This document shows, in pieces, positions 60,012 through 64,000 of a stretch of 64,000 bases of DNA (its first letter is position 1; the number at the start of each line of letters is the position of its first letter). Position numbers and translations under genes: made by a program. The DNA lies in the NCBI RefSeq assembly GCF_036898095.1, contig NC_090767.1, positions 34,083,480 to 34,147,479 of the forward strand. The letters run 5' to 3'. The notes beneath the pieces were generated by a model that was given only the letters and a program-made list of their open reading frames with translations, had not been told where the DNA came from and did not search any database. This stretch comes from Palaemon carinicauda. Lineage: Eukaryota; Arthropoda; Malacostraca; Decapoda; Palaemonidae.

Positions 60012-60660
60012 AATCCTTGGTCTCTCTATCAAAAGAACAGGCATAAACTGCCATATCAAGTAAAAAATCCAACAGGCAAAACATGAGAAAAGAACATTAA
60101 AAAAAACACAAAAGAATAAACCTCTACAAAAGCCTAAAAAGACCTTTATTCGAATATCCAATAGCACCTGCATGCACAATGGCTCAAACAAAATGAAAAC
60201 CCTATAAAGATTCTAAAATTGAAACATAAGACACGTACATGGCCTAAACCATGATAAAAATAACAATAATAATAACAAAAAATAAAACAACGGAATATCC
60301 CACAACATGTACAATCTGGAACCAGTAAACGTCAGATACCAGAAAAGAGCCACAAGAGCCTGGAAAAGATTCAAAAACCTTTACCCAGAACTTGCAACAG
60401 CAAGTGAGGAAATAACAGACACACAAATCGGGCATTCCTATTGGAAAAGGATAGCTCCAACATAGCTTAGGATTAAAGAAATCTGGTGTACTAAATAAAT
60501 CAATAAAACAAATATAGAAAGATATAAAGAAATAAACAATCCCAGAAAAGGAAGAAACCTGAATGCACAAGTTCCTCAGAGGCTGGCAAGAGAACTCTCC
60601 TGGAAGTCGTCATGGCATGACATCAATGCAAAAGACCATCAACAAAGAGCTATTGGGTTT
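60012..60660 (+). pseudogene. LINE reverse transcriptase, 3' part
   Basis: The sequence resumes as VKILGLSIKRTGINCHIK, a typical RT connection motif after the active site. It continues through decayed frames to LEPVNVRYQKRATRAWKRFK near 60,310-60,370. A stop lies soon after CHIK. From about 60,660 to 60,995 I see no motif. Confidence 0.7.
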
Positions 60661-60999
60661 GCCTTAATCTTTTCACCTCCCGCTGTACTTCACTTTAACA
60701 CTATCCCCTCCAATCCATACAATCCTAACTCCCCTCTCCCCTGACCCCCTTACCCTATCCCCCTATGCTGTAGCTATATAGCTTTACATATGATTGAGCT
60801 TTTTACCAGGAAAAATCTTCACAGGAAAAGAACACTCAACTTCTCTACTTAATAAGGGTAAATCTATATCAATACAACTTTATTCCTTAAGGGAAGTATT
60901 TAATAAGATACTGGCTTATTTCAGTATCTATTATCTATATGCTGAAGGCTTTAAGTCTATTAGTGATAGCTGGGAAGCTAACAGATTTTTATGTGTTAA

Positions 61000-62655
61000 C
61001 CCTGGACAGGTAAATGTCTAAATTGATAACGTAACAGGTAAACATGTAGCGTATATGCTACCGCTTGTCTCAACTTCACCTGGTAATTCGAGTAATGCAT
61101 TTTTTTTTATGATTTTTTTTATATATATAATTCTTGCTATCTACGACTAGGATATACTCAATAAAAAAACATGGAAGTAACTTAATAATTTTCTATTAAT
61201 TCAGACCTGAATATTTTTGCTGATTTTGAGAGATTACCACTCTCAGGACTCTGAGAGCCTTTGTCCTTGCTAATTGATAAAAACAGCCTAATGATAGTTT
61301 CTAGGAGTCCCTGGGGCATATTCAGTTGAAAATTGAACCTCCCCGGCTGAAAACAGAAAAATCTGGAAAGAAATTAAAAAGGGGGAAATTTTTAGCAACG
61401 AAAAAAAAGTTACATGTAACAAAAATATGTTTTTCTAACATAAATTATAAACTGAGTCTGCAGAAAATTTTGTACATAAAATCGGAATATTAGATAAATA
61501 AAATGGTATATGAAAATCCTGAAAAAAGTTCAATATTTAAAAAGAAAATTTCAATGAAATAACAAGACCCGATAATGAATTTTCCTCTTTCATATTTACA
61601 CTATTCCAGACTATGTGACCTATAATATCCGCAAATAATTGCTAGAATTGTAGAAAACATTAAGATAAAACAGAAAATAATGAATACTAACCATTCTGGG
61701 CTACATTCAGTGCAAAGTGTCCTAATATGACGATGGCAAGAAGACTTTTTACAGTCGACACACAACAGCTTCATCCTAGCTGTTGATGAACGAGGATCAT
61801 ATATGGCATCTTTGTCGCTTTTCTGTCTTCACTGCATCTTCCTCTTGTTGCCTAGGGAGCTGTTACATGGGGTCAAATACACTTTGGATACATACTGCAA
61901 GATCAATTTGAAGACCAGTCCGGGTGAGATGGTAGTATGCCCAAGGACAACATACAGTTACATGTGGCCCAGGACGATACTTCACAATGCACTTGTGAAT
62001 CACAGAATCCCACAGTTTCCTCATATGGGCAAATTGGTCATTTAGCTTCCTCACATTTCTTGTGGTAGTGTCCTCAAATCGTAGGCAGCGGAGAATGAAG
62101 GAGAACCGACGATCACTCATGACACTCCTGTAGAAGGGACAGCCACACACTGGGGACCACATGTCCTCCATTGCCAAATGATTATCCCTCTTCATGCCAC
62201 TAAATAAAAGAATGCCGATGAATGCATTCATCTCCATCAGGTTTAAAGCCCTAAATGTTGCTCTGTAGGTTGCAGTAAACTATTCTCTAATTGCATTCAT
62301 TTTATCATTAGTATGTAGGCACACTTCAGCTAACATCGTATCATCTAAAAATAAGGAAAACATATCACTCGCAGAGGTAGCACTTTCAGTAACAATGGTG
62401 GGACCACCTTATTCTATGAATGTTTTCACAATATTAGGCAAACGAGTATTTGAGTCACTGTGTCTTACGGTCTTGTCCTTGGCACGCAGAACTTTCTGGT
62501 GAAGCTTCTTAATGGTCTCCCCAAGTTCAGGATGAAGCTCCCTCCTTTCCCTCTTCAGACTTCTCTCTTCTGAAAGGCTTAACATTTCTGAAGGAGATGC
62601 TGAAGAAAGTTGAAGGCACTGCTGACGAAGGGGAAGGCACTTCTGACGTAGGGGA
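61000..62655 (-). mobile_element. piggyBac derivative with one end and deleted core
   Basis: TTAA at 60,996-60,999 is followed by CCCTGGACAGGTAAATG, a piggyBac-type end. The transposase remnant inside is read on the minus strand and ends toward this terminus. The far terminus is missing: near 62,655 the sequence changes abruptly to a plus-strand DIRS gag fragment. Confidence 0.7.
61690..62640 (-). pseudogene. piggyBac transposase lacking its catalytic core
   Basis: The N-terminal helix-rich part reads DDTMLAEVCLHTNDKMNAIR, stop, FTATYRATFRALNLMEMNAF, GILLFSGMKRDNHLAMEDMW, GCPFYRSVMSDRRFSFILRC, LNDQFAHMRKLWDSVIHKC and YRPGPHVTV. The catalytic Asp expected right after VTV and the two later ones are absent; the frame runs into TRTGLQIDLAVCIQSVFDPM. 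After a stop, EKRQRCHI and then (shifted frame) KLLCVDCKKSSCHRHIRTLC give the Cys/His-rich C-terminal domain. So N- and C-terminal domains are joined by an internal deletion. It belongs to a different piggyBac lineage from the 35-kb copy. Confidence 0.8.
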
Positions 62656-62657
62656 AT

Positions 62658-63317
62658 TATCCTTTCTATTACGTTAGGTTGAATTACGAAGCATCTATCA
62701 GGGAGGATAAGATTCCTGAGTAAACGATCATTTTAGACCACAATAAGGCTCAATCCTTGTAGGTTAAGGAGCTCAAGACTGCCGAGTTTACTAATGCTTA
62801 ACTTTCTGCTTTCGTCAGGATGCAGGTTACATTTGTAGCTCCTAAAGACACTGTCTTCCTCTTCTCCCTAAAGTGTTTGGGAGCTGTCAGGGAGGCAAAA
62901 GTAGATGGAAGACCTGTGCCAGAGCTTGAGGAGTGCACATCCATTTTCCTCGCTCTTCCATATGACTCATATAGTTAGGAAGATGTCCAATGAAACTTTA
63001 CAGTTGACAAACTGGATAGGGATAGAGGAGGAATGCAGTTCTATAATAGAGTGCCCAAGATTCCGAAATTCCTTTTAAAAGCAGAAGAGTTCTCTTCCTT
63101 GAAGGTAAACTCGGGCACACTATTATCTCTTATTTCTCTTCCTCTTGTTTTGTTAATTTTTTTATAGTTTATATAGTAGATATTTATTTTAATGTTGTTA
63201 CTATTTTTTAAATATTTTTATTTGGTCTTGTCTCCTTCCCTCACTGGGATATTTTCCCTGTTGGAGCCATTGGTCATATAGAATCCTGCTTTTCCAACTA
63301 GGGTTGTAACTTAGCAA

Positions 63318-63369
<52 letters not shown>

Positions 63370-63890
63370 TAATAATAATAATAATAATAATAATTGGAGG
63401 CCAAAAAAAAAAGACTGGTGGCTTTTTGGTCGTACCAGTCTAATCTGACCTTTTCCCAGTATTGGTCTTGACCCGTTTAGCTACATTCCATCTTTATAGC
63501 CAGGAGAGCCTGCAGGGATCACTCTTAGCAGCAACTACTACTAGGCATGATCCTAGACTGTTGATTAACTCCAACATCTTTGGGAAAGATCTGTTTCCCC
63601 AAAAGATGGTAAAAGATGTCATGGACATGAGAACAGGAGCCTTATGCAGAAACGGGGTATGTCCTTTACAAGGAAATTTTTCAGAGAAAAGAACCTAAAG
63701 GCAAGAAGCTTAAGAGAACCTTTGAAGGCTAAAACATTTCCTGCTTTGAACACCACAGTTGCCATTATTCCCCAGACAATGTACACTGCTCCCCTACAGT
63801 ACTTTACTCAGTCCGCAGCCCTCAGTCCAATTTACTAAATGGCCACACTTTGCCCTGTTTGAGCTCAAGGGAGAAATTCGATTGGAAAAG
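62658..63890 (+). pseudogene. Distant DIRS gag fragment, split by a retroposon
   Basis: From 62,658 the plus strand reads YVRLNYEASIREDKIPE, stop, TIILDHNKAQSL, then (62,930) LEECTSIFLALP and FTVDKLDRDRGGMQFYNRVP. This follows the intact DIRS gag order YVRLRKEPASKEETEPKEV, VFDHAKAQALL, LEECKPLSLALP, FSVGKLEADIAGRQFGENLP. After an insertion it continues at about 63,490 with LYSQESLQGSLLAATTTRHD, PRLLINSNIFGKDLFPQKMV and, after a frameshift, AALSPIY. Divergence from both other copies is far greater than between those two. Confidence 0.75.
63200..63395 (+). repeat. Retroposon-like insert ending in (TAA)n
   Basis: CTGTTGGAGCCATTGGTCAT to TTTTCCAACTAGGGTTGTAA leads into about 24 TAA/TAG-like units (63,320-63,393). 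I associate this unit with short dispersed repeats common in decapod DNA, but I have not checked that. The left edge is uncertain (63,105-63,200 is AT-rich). Confidence 0.55.
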
Positions 63891-64000
63891 AAAACTGTGG
63901 AAGAGTGGCCAATCTAGGTGCCGTAAAATCAAAGCCAGATCACATAAAGGATAAGGTCCAAAACAACAATGAGGAGCTTCCACTAAGGGGAAGAATTATC

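Noticed and set aside
60794..61021. 75-codon plus-strand frame near the piggyBac end
   Set aside because: It runs across the TTAA and into the element terminus, and I recognise nothing in it.

Overview
The window looks like repeat-dense, intron-poor nuclear DNA of an arthropod, most likely a decapod crustacean. This is inferred from DIRS-type tyrosine-recombinase retrotransposons, an interstitial TTAGG tract of the arthropod telomere type, long (TA)n, (CA)n, (GA)n and (TAA)n tracts, and a mixture of BEL/Pao, Gypsy, Copia, LINE, piggyBac and hAT remains. I recognise no host gene. Nearly every coding trace belongs to a transposable element, and nearly all are broken by stops or frameshifts.

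Layout. 1-7,700: LINE ORF1 remnant, hAT transposase remnant, minisatellite. 7,707-15,877: DIRS element on the minus strand, complete in structure (inverted terminal repeats, internal complementary region, gag-like, RT/RNase H and tyrosine recombinase genes). 15,880-18,505: LINE 3' half with RNase H and a long 3' tail. 18,505-24,400: Copia remnant on the minus strand, split by a degenerate Gypsy-type LTR element (about 19,840-24,240). 25,151-33,851: second DIRS element, plus strand, with an intact gag exon. 33,874-33,962: TTAGG tract. 35,243-37,831: piggyBac element with TTAA flanks and a broken transposase.

38,140-45,060: foldback element, LINE 5' repeats, a 2.8-kb piggyBac-type element lacking a transposase, and a LINE 3' tail. 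45,380-47,500: Gypsy pol remnant. 47,526-49,547: 338-bp tandem units in two orientations, each with a tRNA-like pol III promoter, then a (TA)n tract. 50,340-53,031: BEL/Pao remnant split by a 1.6-kb LTR element whose gag is fused to integrase. 53,160-56,090: inverted counterpart of 39.4-44.15 kb. 56,131-60,660: LINE RT split by a 3.2-kb relative of the 41-kb element. 61,000-62,655: deleted piggyBac. 62,658-63,890: third, distant DIRS gag fragment.

The most informative signals are structural. The DIRS internal complementary region reads as the reverse complement of the two element ends joined, as the DIRS circle model predicts. Both DIRS copies share a candidate spliceosomal intron that joins conserved reading frames. 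Paralogous or reading-frame empty sites identify two piggyBac-type insertions (TTAA and the unusual ATAA) and a 4-bp CTTA duplication brackets the LTR element. Coordinates of eroded elements are approximate, and all identities were judged by eye.
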